A stretch of 12,091 bases of DNA from Candidatus Aerophobota bacterium (GTDB lineage: Bacteria > Aerophobota > Aerophobia > Aerophobales > B47-G16). Positions 1 to 6,929 of this stretch are shown one piece after another. The notes below the pieces were generated by a model, which was not told where the DNA came from, did not search any database, and saw only the letters and a program-made list of their open reading frames with translations. Each line of letters begins with the position of its first letter. Positions within the stretch are counted from its first letter, which is position 1. The position numbers were made by a program, and so were the translations under genes. The stretch is taken from positions 1-12,091 of the forward strand of contig QMPZ01000033.1 in the NCBI GenBank assembly GCA_003648815.1, read 5' to 3'.

Positions 1-3
1 AGA

Positions 4-129
4 GTGAAGAGTGAAGGGTGAGGGGTGAAGAGTGAAGAGTGAAGGGTGAAGGGTGAAGGGTGAAGGGTGAGGGGTGAAGAGTAAAGAGTGAAGAGTGAAG
101 AGTGAAGAGTGAAGAGTGAAGGGTGAGGG
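4..129. repeat. Tandem heptamer array 1, 18 units of GTGAAGR
   Basis: Eighteen consecutive 7-bp units run without a break. Most are GTGAAGA or GTGAAGG; GTGAGGG occurs at 18-24, 67-73 and 123-129, and GTAAAGA at 81-87. A partial unit (AGA) at 1-3 suggests the array continues past the left edge. It ends 14 bp from the stop codon of the HD-GYP gene, so it lies immediately downstream of that gene. The same heptamer, in the same orientation, recurs at 6969-7024 and 7620-7640. The period of 7 gives stops in the plus-strand reading but leaves minus-strand frames open, which creates spurious minus-strand ORFs. Function is unknown; the arrangement resembles the heptanucleotide STRR repeats known in heterocystous cyanobacteria. 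Confidence 0.95.
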
Positions 130-143
130 GAGATGCTTTCCCT

Positions 144-1724
144 TTACCAATGCAAAATCGGCCCTTGCTTCCTCATCTCCTTGAAGACAGCGATGGCGAG
201 CTTCACAATTTCGGGGTCGAATTGAGTGCCTGCACCTTTTTTAAGCTCTTCAATTGTCTTCTGGAAGGAAAATGCTTTTCGATAGGGGCGGTCTGAGGTC
301 ATAGCATCGAAGGCGTCGGCGACGGCGATAATCCTCGCCAAAAGAGGAATATCCTTTCCCTTCAGTCCATTGGGATAACCTTTGCCATCATACCTTTCAT
401 GATGATGGCGGATGATTTGCAATCCTTCTTCCAAGAACTTAATGTGTCTTATTACATCCTCACCCATTTCGGGATGACGTTTTATGGCCTTATACTCCTC
501 ATCGGTGAGCTTTGACGGCTTATGGAGGATGGACTCATCAACTCCAACCTTTCCGATGTCATGAAGCAATGCACCAAACTTGAGTATCTCAATCTCTCTT
601 CTTGAGAGGTTGAGCTTTCTGGCAATTTGCAGGCAATATCTGGTTACCCTCACGGAGTGTCCGCGGGTATATCTATCCTTCATATCGATGAGCGTGGTCA
701 GGGCTATAACTGTATCCAGGAAGGATTGTCGAAGATCCTCGTAAAGGTAACTCTTCTCAATGGCCACGACGGCAGAGTTTGCCAAGGTAAGGGCAGTTCT
801 CAAATTATCGTTTGTATAAAAGGGCTTGTCTCTGGCATTGCAGAGAACCAGAACCCCGCTTACCCCTTTCTTCGTCTTTAAGGGGACGAGCAAAAGCGTT
901 CTCGGAGCTAAACCCACGAACTCCCCCGAGGCGCAAAAGCGAGGGTCCTTCTCGTAATCATCTATGATGAGGGGTTTTCCGCTTTTCGCTACCAAACCAA
1001 TTGCTCCCTTGCTTAGCGATTTGGGGTCGTTGCTAATTTTCGAAAGAGAAGCTCCAAGGCTTGCCTTAGGCAACAGTTGTTCGTTTTCCCTGTCCATGAG
1101 GAGCAAGAAACCGTATTCGCTTGTGACCTCTTTCAAGGTCAACTTGAGCAAAGAGCTTAACACATCATCCAGTATCAAGGAGGAACTGATGATCGTGCTC
1201 GCCTTAATTAATGTCGATAGCTTCTCAATTTTTCGTTGAACATTTGAACGAAGTTTAAAGTTCTCTATGGCTGTTGCCAGTATATGGGAAAGTATTGATA
1301 GCGATTTGAGCACCTGATTATTCATTAAATTATCGCTTAAAGGACATAATACCACTATGGCGCCGACTCTTTCTCCACCAGCGATGAGGGGGATGATGAG
1401 GAAGTTGTCCTCTGTCAAATGACCTAACTGTTCAATTCTCTGTGGATGGGGAATGATGGTAGGTTCTCCCCTTTCAAGGCTCCAGTCGATGATTCCCTCA
1501 TCAATTAAGTTGAAAACGGTCTTCTGGGAAGATCTGGAAAGGTTGCGAACATATCTGAGGCTAAACTGGTCTTCCTCCTCATCCAGGACCAGCACAAGAT
1601 AGCCCCGGTAGTTGAGGGAACTTTTGAATGGTTTTAGAGCTTGTTCGACGAGATTTCCTATCCCCTCAGCATGGGTAAGGGATTCGAGAAATGTTTGTAA
1701 ATCCTTAAGTTTGTCTGGCGGCAT
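144..1724 (-). CDS. GAF-GAF-HD-GYP cyclic-di-GMP phosphodiesterase
   Basis: A 526-residue cytoplasmic signalling protein with no membrane segment or signal peptide. Two GAF-type sensor domains (about residues 10-155 and 170-325) precede an HD-GYP domain (about 330-520). The metal and catalytic motifs are intact: H356 in RGHS, H388-D389 in LLHDIGK, the H440-H442 histidine run, the GYP signature DGKGYPNG at 446-453, DAFDAMTSDRPYR from 470, and GTQFDP near 499. HD-GYP proteins hydrolyse c-di-GMP to pGpG or GMP, so this is predicted to be an active enzyme gated by ligand or redox input to the GAF domains; the ligand cannot be read from sequence. The start ATG follows the TAA of the upstream HDOD gene with no gap and has GAGAGGAT in front of it, so the two are very probably co-transcribed and coupled. 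A heptamer array lies just past its stop. Confidence 0.93.
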   Translation of the reverse strand: MPPDKLKDLQTFLESLTHAEGIGNLVEQALKPFKSSLNYRGYLVLVLDEEEDQFSLRYVRNLSRSSQKTVFNLIDEGIIDWSLERGEPTIIPHPQRIEQLGHLTEDNFLIIPLIAGGERVGAIVVLCPLSDNLMNNQVLKSLSILSHILATAIENFKLRSNVQRKIEKLSTLIKASTIISSSLILDDVLSSLLKLTLKEVTSEYGFLLLMDRENEQLLPKASLGASLSKISNDPKSLSKGAIGLVAKSGKPLIIDDYEKDPRFCASGEFVGLAPRTLLLVPLKTKKGVSGVLVLCNARDKPFYTNDNLRTALTLANSAVVAIEKSYLYEDLRQSFLDTVIALTTLIDMKDRYTRGHSVRVTRYCLQIARKLNLSRREIEILKFGALLHDIGKVGVDESILHKPSKLTDEEYKAIKRHPEMGEDVIRHIKFLEEGLQIIRHHHERYDGKGYPNGLKGKDIPLLARIIAVADAFDAMTSDRPYRKAFSFQKTIEELKKGAGTQFDPEIVKLAIAVFKEMRKQGPILHW

Positions 1725-2618
1725 TTATCCTCTCTTATTGAAGATATCGAACAAAGCTTTGCTCTTTTTCATTTCCTCTTTGAACAAGGATAGGAAGTAC
1801 TCAAGGTAAGTTTCGTCGAGATCCGGCCTTAATGATTTGAGGTTCTTCCAGGCCGCAGGGTCGACGAAGGGAATCTTTTCGTCTCCTCCGGAGCCTATTG
1901 AACTCATCCTTGTGAGAATATCGGACAGGTGCACAGTGGCGGTAAGTTGTGGATTTATTGTAGCTTTTTCGGGACGGTGATGGAACTTGATGGCTTCCTC
2001 AATTTCTACAGGCAGGTTCCACCTTTTAACCAGCCAGCCACCAATTTCGGCATGGCTTATCTTCAAGACTTTCTGCTCCGCCTCGTAAATTGATATATCC
2101 TCTAATTGAACCCTTTTTATAACTTCGACGAAGAGGCTATGCGCATATTGATCCAGGACGATTTTTCCAATGTCGTGAATTAGTCCAGCGATGAATGCCT
2201 TTCCAGAGACGCGATATCTTAAAGCTCTTGCCAGCATTCTCGCCGCTATGCTCGAGCCTATGGAGTGTTGCCAGAACTTTTCTCGATCAAAATACCGGGA
2301 CGTGCTGGATTCCGGAAAGACCTTCAAGATTGAGATAGCGAAGGCTATGTTTCTTATCTCGTTAAAGCCAAGGATTACCAGAGCATGCTCAATTGTGCTT
2401 ATTTGGCGAGGAAATCCATAATAAGCGGAATTTACAATCTTAAGAATTTGAGTGGCGAGGGATTGGTCTTTTGAAATTACCTCGCTTAGCTGACGCACTG
2501 AGGTTCTGGGGTTGGATGTGAGCTCCATGACCTGTGAGGCTATAATGGGAAGCGTGGGCAGGGTGGAGATGTTTCCGATAATTTGCCTTATCTTATCCGA
2601 ACGAGAAATGTTTTTCAT
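1725..2618 (-). CDS. HDOD domain signalling protein
   Basis: From the preferred start the product is 297 residues. The HDOD domain spans about residues 12-215: an N-terminal LPTLP segment near 20, the ILKIVNSAYYGFPRQISTIE stretch near 58-77, and FIAGLIHDIGKIVL near 142-155 with H148-D149 retained. HAEIGGWLVKRWNLP follows near 189, then an HH pair at 213-214. HDOD proteins are output or adaptor domains of the HD superfamily, usually without proven catalysis, and are common with two-component and c-di-GMP systems. An ATG nine codons upstream (2645) is possible, but the ATG at 2616-2618 has a strong GGAGG six bases before it while the upstream ATG has only AAGG, so I chose 2618. It heads an operon with the HD-GYP gene; the stop and next start touch (TAAATG). 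A consensus-like promoter lies at 2697-2724. Confidence 0.9.
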   Translation of the reverse strand: MKNISRSDKIRQIIGNISTLPTLPIIASQVMELTSNPRTSVRQLSEVISKDQSLATQILKIVNSAYYGFPRQISTIEHALVILGFNEIRNIAFAISILKVFPESSTSRYFDREKFWQHSIGSSIAARMLARALRYRVSGKAFIAGLIHDIGKIVLDQYAHSLFVEVIKRVQLEDISIYEAEQKVLKISHAEIGGWLVKRWNLPVEIEEAIKFHHRPEKATINPQLTATVHLSDILTRMSSIGSGGDEKIPFVDPAAWKNLKSLRPDLDETYLEYFLSLFKEEMKKSKALFDIFNKRG

Positions 2619-2696
2619 ATTTTCCTCCGCTTTAAGTATCGGCATTTTTCCTTGCAGCCTTGAGTTTTTTGAGGCCTCAGGGAAGAATTATAAGGG

Positions 2697-2724
2697 ATTA
2701 TATAGGAGAGCTTAAGGATGTCAA
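2697..2724 (-). promoter_or_regulatory. Sigma70-type promoter for the HDOD/HD-GYP operon
   Basis: Read on the minus strand, TTGACA (2724-2719) and TATAAT (2702-2697) are separated by 16 bp; both hexamers are perfect consensus. Transcription should start near 2690, giving a leader of about 70 nt before the start at 2618. A second TATAAT at 2692-2687 has no properly spaced -35. No transcript data are available, so this is a sequence-only call. Confidence 0.7.
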
Positions 2725-2731
2725 GCTGAAG

Positions 2732-2759
2732 TTGACTCAAACCTGTGCTCTGGTATTAT
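2732..2759 (+). promoter_or_regulatory. Sigma70-type promoter for the ABC-F gene
   Basis: TTGACT (2732-2737) and TATTAT (2754-2759) are 16 bp apart, each one mismatch from consensus, and the -10 is preceded by TGG, an extended -10 (TGn) feature. The predicted start near 2766 leaves a leader of about 88 nt. Its -35 is only 7 bp from the -35 of the divergent HDOD promoter. Confidence 0.65.
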
Positions 2760-2795
2760 AAAAAATTGAGAGCCACAGAACATCATTACAAAGGG

Positions 2796-2854
2796 ATGGG
2801 TGAGGTTATGCTCACCTTCAAGTATCGGTTTACAAAGCGAGGTGCAATAAATCC
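2796..2854 (+). promoter_or_regulatory. ABC-F leader: alternative hairpins and short upstream ORF
   Basis: GGTGAG (2799-2804) pairs perfectly with CTCACC (2811-2816) across a 6-nt loop. CACCTT (2813-2818) can instead pair with GAGGTG (2839-2844), which is the Shine-Dalgarno of the ABC-F gene. The two pairings share bases 2813-2816 and exclude each other, so one form exposes and the other hides the ribosome-binding site. A 23-codon reading frame begins at ATG 2796, with a second in-frame ATG at 2808, and stops at TGA 2865-2867, overlapping the ABC-F ATG at codon 5. Its own ribosome-binding site is poor (AAGGG abuts the ATG). Translational attenuation is known for several antibiotic-resistance ABC-F genes; its use here is inferred. 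Confidence 0.4.
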
Positions 2855-4735
2855 ATGTCCTTGGTGATGGGAGAGGAGGTATCAAAATCATACGGCGAGA
2901 ATCTCATCATAAGGAAGGCTTCCTTTCAGATAAACCAGGGAGAAAAGATTGGATTTATCGGGGACAATGGAGCGGGCAAGAGCACTCTCTTGAAGATTAT
3001 CTCCGGTGAGATCAAGCCTGACGGAGGAAAGATTGAAAGAAGCAAGGGTTTGAGAATAGGGTACCTATCTCAGGAAGTAGACCTCGACTCCAAAAAGAGT
3101 ATTTATGAGGAGGCAGAGGAGGTGTTCCGTGAGCTTTTGGCCATTGAGAAGAGAATGCACCAGTTAGCCGGGATGATGGGCGAGGATAGCAAAAACCTTA
3201 AACAGATCATCGAAGAATACGGAAAGCTTGAGGAGGAGTTTGAAAGCAAAGGCGGTTATGACTACCAGGCGCGCTTGAAGATGGTCTTAAGTGGATTTGG
3301 CTTCAGAGAAGGGGACCTTGAGAGGTCGGTGGAAGGCCTCAGCGGGGGAGAAAGAGCCCGTCTTTGCTATGCCAAGCTTTTGTTAAGCGAGCCGGATCTG
3401 CTTTTGCTGGATGAGCCAACCAATCATCTGGATCTGGAGGCAATCGAGTGGTTAGAGGAATACCTTGCAAGCTATAAAGGGGCTGTGGTAGTCGTCTCCC
3501 ATGACAGGTATTTTCTGGATAGGGTGGCAGAGAAGATATGGGAGCTCGAGGGAGGAATCTTAAGGTGCTATCAGGGTAACTACACTCGTTATCTGGAGCA
3601 GAAAGAGCAGCACATCTTGCAACAGGCAAAGATTTATAAGCTTCAGAGAGAAGAGATCAGGCGTCAGGAGGATTTTATCAGGAGAAACATCGCCGGACAG
3701 AACTCAAGGCAAGCTCAAAGCAGAAAAAAGATGCTGGAGAAGATGAGGAAGGTTGAAAAACCTATCAGGGGAAGGGAAATAGTGGTTGATTTCTCTTCTG
3801 AATTAAGGGGTGGCAACAAGGTGCTCGAGGTATCTAATCTTAGCAAATCGTTTCCCACAAAACCTCTTTTTAAAAACGTAAGCTTTAGTCTTCAAAGAGG
3901 AGATCGATTGGGAGTGATAGGACCTAATGGCACGGGAAAGACCACCCTTCTGAGGATAATTATGGGAAAGGAAAGAGCGGACAATGGTCGGGTAAGGATA
4001 GGAAAGGGCATAAGGTTGGGTTACTATGATCAGTACTTAGCTCAGCTTAATCCTCAAAGCACTGTCCTGGAAGAGGTTCGGTCCGCCAGTCCACAGATGA
4101 AGGATGAGGAGCTACGCACCTTTTTGGGCAAGCTCCTCTTTACTAAGGAGGAGGTTTTCAGCCCCATAGGAAACCTGAGTGGGGGTGAGCAAGCGAGGGT
4201 GCTTCTGGCAAAGCTTATGCTGAAGAAAGTGAACTTTCTCATCCTGGATGAGCCGACAAATCATTTAGATATAAAATCCAGAAAAGTTTTAGAGGAAGCT
4301 CTTCTCAGGTATGACGGCACCATTCTCCTCGTCTCTCATGACAGATACTTTCTGGACAAAGTAGTTCAGGCTATCCTTTATCTGGGTAGAGATGGCGAGG
4401 CCAAGCTATACCCGGGAAATTATTCTTATTTTCTGGAAAAGAGAAGGAAGGAGGCGGGCTCAGTAAAGAGGGAGGAAAAGAAAGATTCGGGCCAGGGAGA
4501 AAAGACTAAAAAGAAATCCGTAAAGGAGACGTCCTCCTTGAGCGCTCTTGAGGAAATCGAACTTCAAATCGAGTCCTTTGAAAGGAAAATGGAGGAGATA
4601 GTTGCAAAACTTAAGGATGATGCGACTTACCGCAATATAGATGAGGTGAACAGGCTGAGCGAGGAATATGAAGAGGTGGCCAAGAAATTAGACCTTCTTT
4701 ACGAGGAATGGGAGAGGAGAGAAGATTTTAAATGA
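2855..4735 (+). CDS. ABC-F family ATPase (ribosome-associated, YdiF/Uup-like)
   Basis: A soluble 626-residue protein with two ABC ATPase domains and no transmembrane segment, which defines ABC-F. Domain 1: Walker A GDNGAGKST from G36, signature LSGGE 162-166, Walker B LLLLDEPTNHLD with D186/E187, and switch H216. Domain 2: Walker A GPNGTGKTT from G356, signature LSGGE 441-445, D465/E466, and H495. Between them lies the charged, helical P-site tRNA-interaction linker, which includes RRNIAGQNSRQAQSRKKMLE. A Lys/Glu-rich coiled coil fills about 555-626, as in Uup/YdiF types. ABC-F proteins bind the ribosomal E site and relieve stalling or confer antibiotic protection; which applies here cannot be told. 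The start at 2855 has GAGGTG 10 bases upstream; ATG 2867 (codon 5) is an alternative that overlaps an upstream ORF stop as TGATG. It converges on trpA with an 8-bp overlap. Confidence 0.93.
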   Translation: MSLVMGEEVSKSYGENLIIRKASFQINQGEKIGFIGDNGAGKSTLLKIISGEIKPDGGKIERSKGLRIGYLSQEVDLDSKKSIYEEAEEVFRELLAIEKRMHQLAGMMGEDSKNLKQIIEEYGKLEEEFESKGGYDYQARLKMVLSGFGFREGDLERSVEGLSGGERARLCYAKLLLSEPDLLLLDEPTNHLDLEAIEWLEEYLASYKGAVVVVSHDRYFLDRVAEKIWELEGGILRCYQGNYTRYLEQKEQHILQQAKIYKLQREEIRRQEDFIRRNIAGQNSRQAQSRKKMLEKMRKVEKPIRGREIVVDFSSELRGGNKVLEVSNLSKSFPTKPLFKNVSFSLQRGDRLGVIGPNGTGKTTLLRIIMGKERADNGRVRIGKGIRLGYYDQYLAQLNPQSTVLEEVRSASPQMKDEELRTFLGKLLFTKEEVFSPIGNLSGGEQARVLLAKLMLKKVNFLILDEPTNHLDIKSRKVLEEALLRYDGTILLVSHDRYFLDKVVQAILYLGRDGEAKLYPGNYSYFLEKRRKEAGSVKREEKKDSGQGEKTKKKSVKETSSLSALEEIELQIESFERKMEEIVAKLKDDATYRNIDEVNRLSEEYEEVAKKLDLLYEEWERREDFK

Positions 4736-5522
4736 GACTTGCCTTCATTTTGACGGCAAATTCTTCTACCTCCTCAAGCAGATGTTTATTTTTTAGATTT
4801 TTCTCGATAACCTTGATGAGGGCGCTTCCCACGATTATTCCATCTACCCAAGTCCTTATTACCTTTACCTGTTCAGGAGTGGAGATTCCAAATCCAAGGC
4901 AGATCGGCTTGTTCGTATATTTTTTGATTCGCAAGATGAGCTTTCTGACGGGATAAGGGACCTTTTCCCTCGCTCCCGTGGTTCCTGTCACGGATACCAC
5001 GTAGATAAAGCCTCCAGAGAGCTGACCGACCATCTTAATCCTCTCATCGACGCTTGTGGGAGCTACGAGAAGGATCAGATCAAGACCTTCCTCATCCATA
5101 AAGTTCTTCAAGCTTCCTGCCTCTTCTAAGGGAAGGTCGGGAATGATGACTCCATCCACTCCTGCTTTTTTTGCTTCCCTGACGAACTGCCTTATTCCCA
5201 TTTGATATACCGGATTAAAATAGGTCAGAAGAGCAAGGGGAATTTCTGATCTTCTCCTTATTCTTCTTACCACTTGCAGTACCCTTCGTAGGTTCACCTT
5301 ACTGTTTAAGGCGCGCTGGGAAGATGCTTGAATGGTGGGGCCATCGGCTATGGGATCTGAGAAGGGGACGCCCAATTCCACGATGTCAGCTCCAGCCCTT
5401 TCTAAGGTAAGGACTATTTTCTCGCTCATAGATGGGTCCGGATCACCGCAGGTGATGAAGGGAATAAACGCCTTTCCTCCTTCCTTTCTTAAGCGGGCAA
5501 ATTTTTCATCTATTCTGTTCAT
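4728..5522 (-). CDS. trpA: Tryptophan synthase alpha chain
   Basis: The alpha subunit cleaves indole-3-glycerol phosphate to indole and glyceraldehyde-3-phosphate and passes indole to TrpB through an internal tunnel. At 264 residues it has the usual family length. The catalytic residues are in place: E49 in DIVELGVPFSDP and D60 in PIADGP. TCGDP near 24-28 and the phosphate-binding GFGIS loop near 210 also match the TIM-barrel fold. The start lies inside trpB (17-bp overlap), typical of coupled trpBA genes whose products form the alpha2-beta2 complex. Its 3' end overlaps the convergent ABC-F gene, leaving no room for an intergenic terminator. The rest of the trp pathway is not in this window. 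Confidence 0.97.
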   Translation of the reverse strand: MNRIDEKFARLRKEGGKAFIPFITCGDPDPSMSEKIVLTLERAGADIVELGVPFSDPIADGPTIQASSQRALNSKVNLRRVLQVVRRIRRRSEIPLALLTYFNPVYQMGIRQFVREAKKAGVDGVIIPDLPLEEAGSLKNFMDEEGLDLILLVAPTSVDERIKMVGQLSGGFIYVVSVTGTTGAREKVPYPVRKLILRIKKYTNKPICLGFGISTPEQVKVIRTWVDGIIVGSALIKVIEKNLKNKHLLEEVEEFAVKMKASLI

Positions 5523-6699
5523 TTTCCCCTCTTGAGAATTCCTCTATAATGTGCATGTCTTTGTCTCCTCTTCCTGAAAGGTTCAGGATGACGAGCTTAT
5601 CTTGAAGCTTGGAGGATATCTTCTTAGCGTAGGCGATGGCATGAGCGGACTCTAAAGCGGGGATGATTCCCTCAGTTCGGGAGAGCAGGAAAAAGCCGGA
5701 AAGCGCCTCCTTATCCGTTACGGTGGCAAACTTTGCCCTCCCCGTTTTCTTGTAATAGGCAAGCTCTGGTCCCACTCCTGGATAATCAAGGCCAGGAGCA
5801 ATAGAGTAGGTGGGCTTGATCTGTCCGTCTTTGTCTTGAAGGAGATAGCTGAGGGCGCCGTGAAGAACACCTTTTTTGCCTTTGGTGAGGCTGGCAGCGT
5901 GCCTACCTGTATTGAGTCCTGAACCACCTGCCTCAACCCCTATAAACTCAACCTTGTCCTTATAAAAAGGGTAAAAGAGCCCTATGCTATTGCTTCCGCC
6001 ACCTACACAGGCGATAAGACAGTCGGGAAGCCTTTTTTCCTTTTGGAGAATCTGCTCTCTTGCCTCCTTTCCAATAACTGACTGGAAATCTCTTACCATC
6101 ATGGGGTAAGGATGAGGTCCAACCACCGAGCCCAAAACATAAAAGGTCGTCCTTACGTTAGTTACCCAGTCCCTTAAGGCTTCGTTTACCGCATCTTTAA
6201 GAGTCTGCGAGCCACCCTCCACACATCTTACCTCAGCTCCCAAAGTTTCCATTCGAAGCACGTTCAATGACTGCCTTTTTATATCCTCCTTTCCCATATA
6301 GACGATGCATTCCATTCCAAGGAGGGCACAGGCGGTGGCGGTGGCCACACCATGTTGGCCTGCCCCTGTCTCAGCGATAATTCTATTTTTCCCCATTTTT
6401 TTCGCCAAAAGGACCTGCCCCAAGGTGTTGTTGAGCTTGTGGGCTCCTGTGTGAAGGAGGTCTTCCCTCTTAAGATATATCCTTGTGTTCCCCAAGGAAC
6501 GGGAAAGGTTTTCAGCAAGGTAAAGGGGGGTAGGTCTTCCAGCATAGTCCTTCAGATAGCTCTTTAGCTCCTTCTGGAAGGAATCTGCTCTTGCTACACT
6601 AAGATAAGCTTCCTCCAGCTCCTTTAAGGCTGGCACCAGGACCTCGGGTACGAAGCGACCGCCAAATTCTCCAAAGTATCCTCTTTTATCAGGTAACAT
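5506..6699 (-). CDS. trpB: Tryptophan synthase beta chain (TrpB1 type)
   Basis: This PLP enzyme condenses indole with L-serine to give L-tryptophan. At 397 residues it has the normal length of the TrpB1 class. Visible hallmarks are GYFGEFGGRFVPE at 7-19, the PLP-binding lysine K88 in HTGAHKLNN, catalytic E110 in AETGAGQHG, and the phosphate-cradling GGGSN further on. The start ATG at 6699 is preceded by AAAGGCAGGG, a good ribosome-binding site. It heads trpB-trpA. A perfect-consensus promoter at 6930-6958 implies a leader of about 224 nt with extensive complementarity, so post-transcriptional control is plausible. No Trp-rich leader peptide and no intrinsic terminator are visible in that leader. 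Confidence 0.97.
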   Translation of the reverse strand: MLPDKRGYFGEFGGRFVPEVLVPALKELEEAYLSVARADSFQKELKSYLKDYAGRPTPLYLAENLSRSLGNTRIYLKREDLLHTGAHKLNNTLGQVLLAKKMGKNRIIAETGAGQHGVATATACALLGMECIVYMGKEDIKRQSLNVLRMETLGAEVRCVEGGSQTLKDAVNEALRDWVTNVRTTFYVLGSVVGPHPYPMMVRDFQSVIGKEAREQILQKEKRLPDCLIACVGGGSNSIGLFYPFYKDKVEFIGVEAGGSGLNTGRHAASLTKGKKGVLHGALSYLLQDKDGQIKPTYSIAPGLDYPGVGPELAYYKKTGRAKFATVTDKEALSGFFLLSRTEGIIPALESAHAIAYAKKISSKLQDKLVILNLSGRGDKDMHIIEEFSRGENEQNR

Positions 6700-6923
6700 T
6701 TTTCCCTGCCTTTCTTATCGCCCGACAAAGGTGGCGAATTTCTTTATTTTTAGCTGAATCTTTCCCGTGCCGTCAGGCGAGCTCAGTCCGGAAGGTGAGC
6801 TTACGCATACTATGTCTCATTACCTGCTCCTCTTTTTCTAATCTAATCTGTCTTTCTTCTCCCGTAAGCTTTCAGAGAAGGTGGGACAGATATGAGCACC
6901 CTCACGGTGATCTCGTAAACTGT
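6700..6923 (-). promoter_or_regulatory. Structured trpB leader RNA, candidate regulatory element
   Basis: The predicted transcript from about 6923 folds as follows on the minus strand. Hairpin 1: GAG (6914-6912), 2-nt bulge, CACC (6909-6906), 5-nt loop, GGTGCTC (6900-6894). Hairpin 2: ATCTGTC (6891-6885) pairs with GACAGAT (6852-6846), and inside it CTTCTC (6880-6875) pairs with GAGAAG (6861-6856). The 13-nt loop of hairpin 2 contains AGCTTACG (6870-6863), which is perfectly complementary to CGTAAGCT (6805-6798), an 8-bp pseudoknot. The 3' strand competes with a hairpin GCTCA (6800-6796)/TGAGC (6785-6781). Near the start codon, CCTTT (6731-6727) can pair with AAAGG (6713-6709) of the trpB ribosome-binding site, and TCGCC (6737-6733) with GGCGA (6722-6718). 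I match it to no riboswitch family I know. No U-tract terminator is present, so any control would be on translation. Confidence 0.5.
6773..6820 (-). CDS. Possible 15-codon leader peptide upstream of trpB
   Basis: ATG at 6820-6818 is preceded by AGAGGAG (6833-6827) at a normal 6-nt spacing, and the frame ends at TGA 6775-6773, encoding MRHSMRKLTFRTELA. It has no tryptophan codon, so it is not a classical trp attenuator peptide. It contains the 3' strand of the candidate pseudoknot (6805-6798), so ribosomes translating it would disrupt that pairing. Past the TGA the frame stays open and basic to another TGA at 6691-6689, inside the trpB start region. A frame this short is weak evidence on its own. 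Confidence 0.25.
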   Translation of the reverse strand: MRHSMRKLTFRTELA

Positions 6924-6929
6924 ATAACA

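Noticed and set aside
4..129. CRISPR array
   Set aside because: The units are 7 bp with no spacers; it is a simple tandem repeat.
2808..2866. Remnant of an IS200/IS605 TnpB N-terminus (MLTFKYRF)
   Set aside because: The seven-residue resemblance is short, the following residues diverge, and no other transposon sequence or ends are visible.
6689..6820. Selenoprotein reading through the in-frame TGA of the trpB leader ORF
   Set aside because: The frame is open and basic beyond TGA 6775-6773, but I see no convincing bacterial SECIS hairpin and no known protein match.
6700..6923. Classical trp attenuator, Trp T-box or TRAP target
   Set aside because: No tandem Trp codons, no T-box sequence (GGUGG-ACC type) and no terminator with U-run. 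GAG/UAG triplets occur, but without the regular 2-3 nt spacing TRAP needs.
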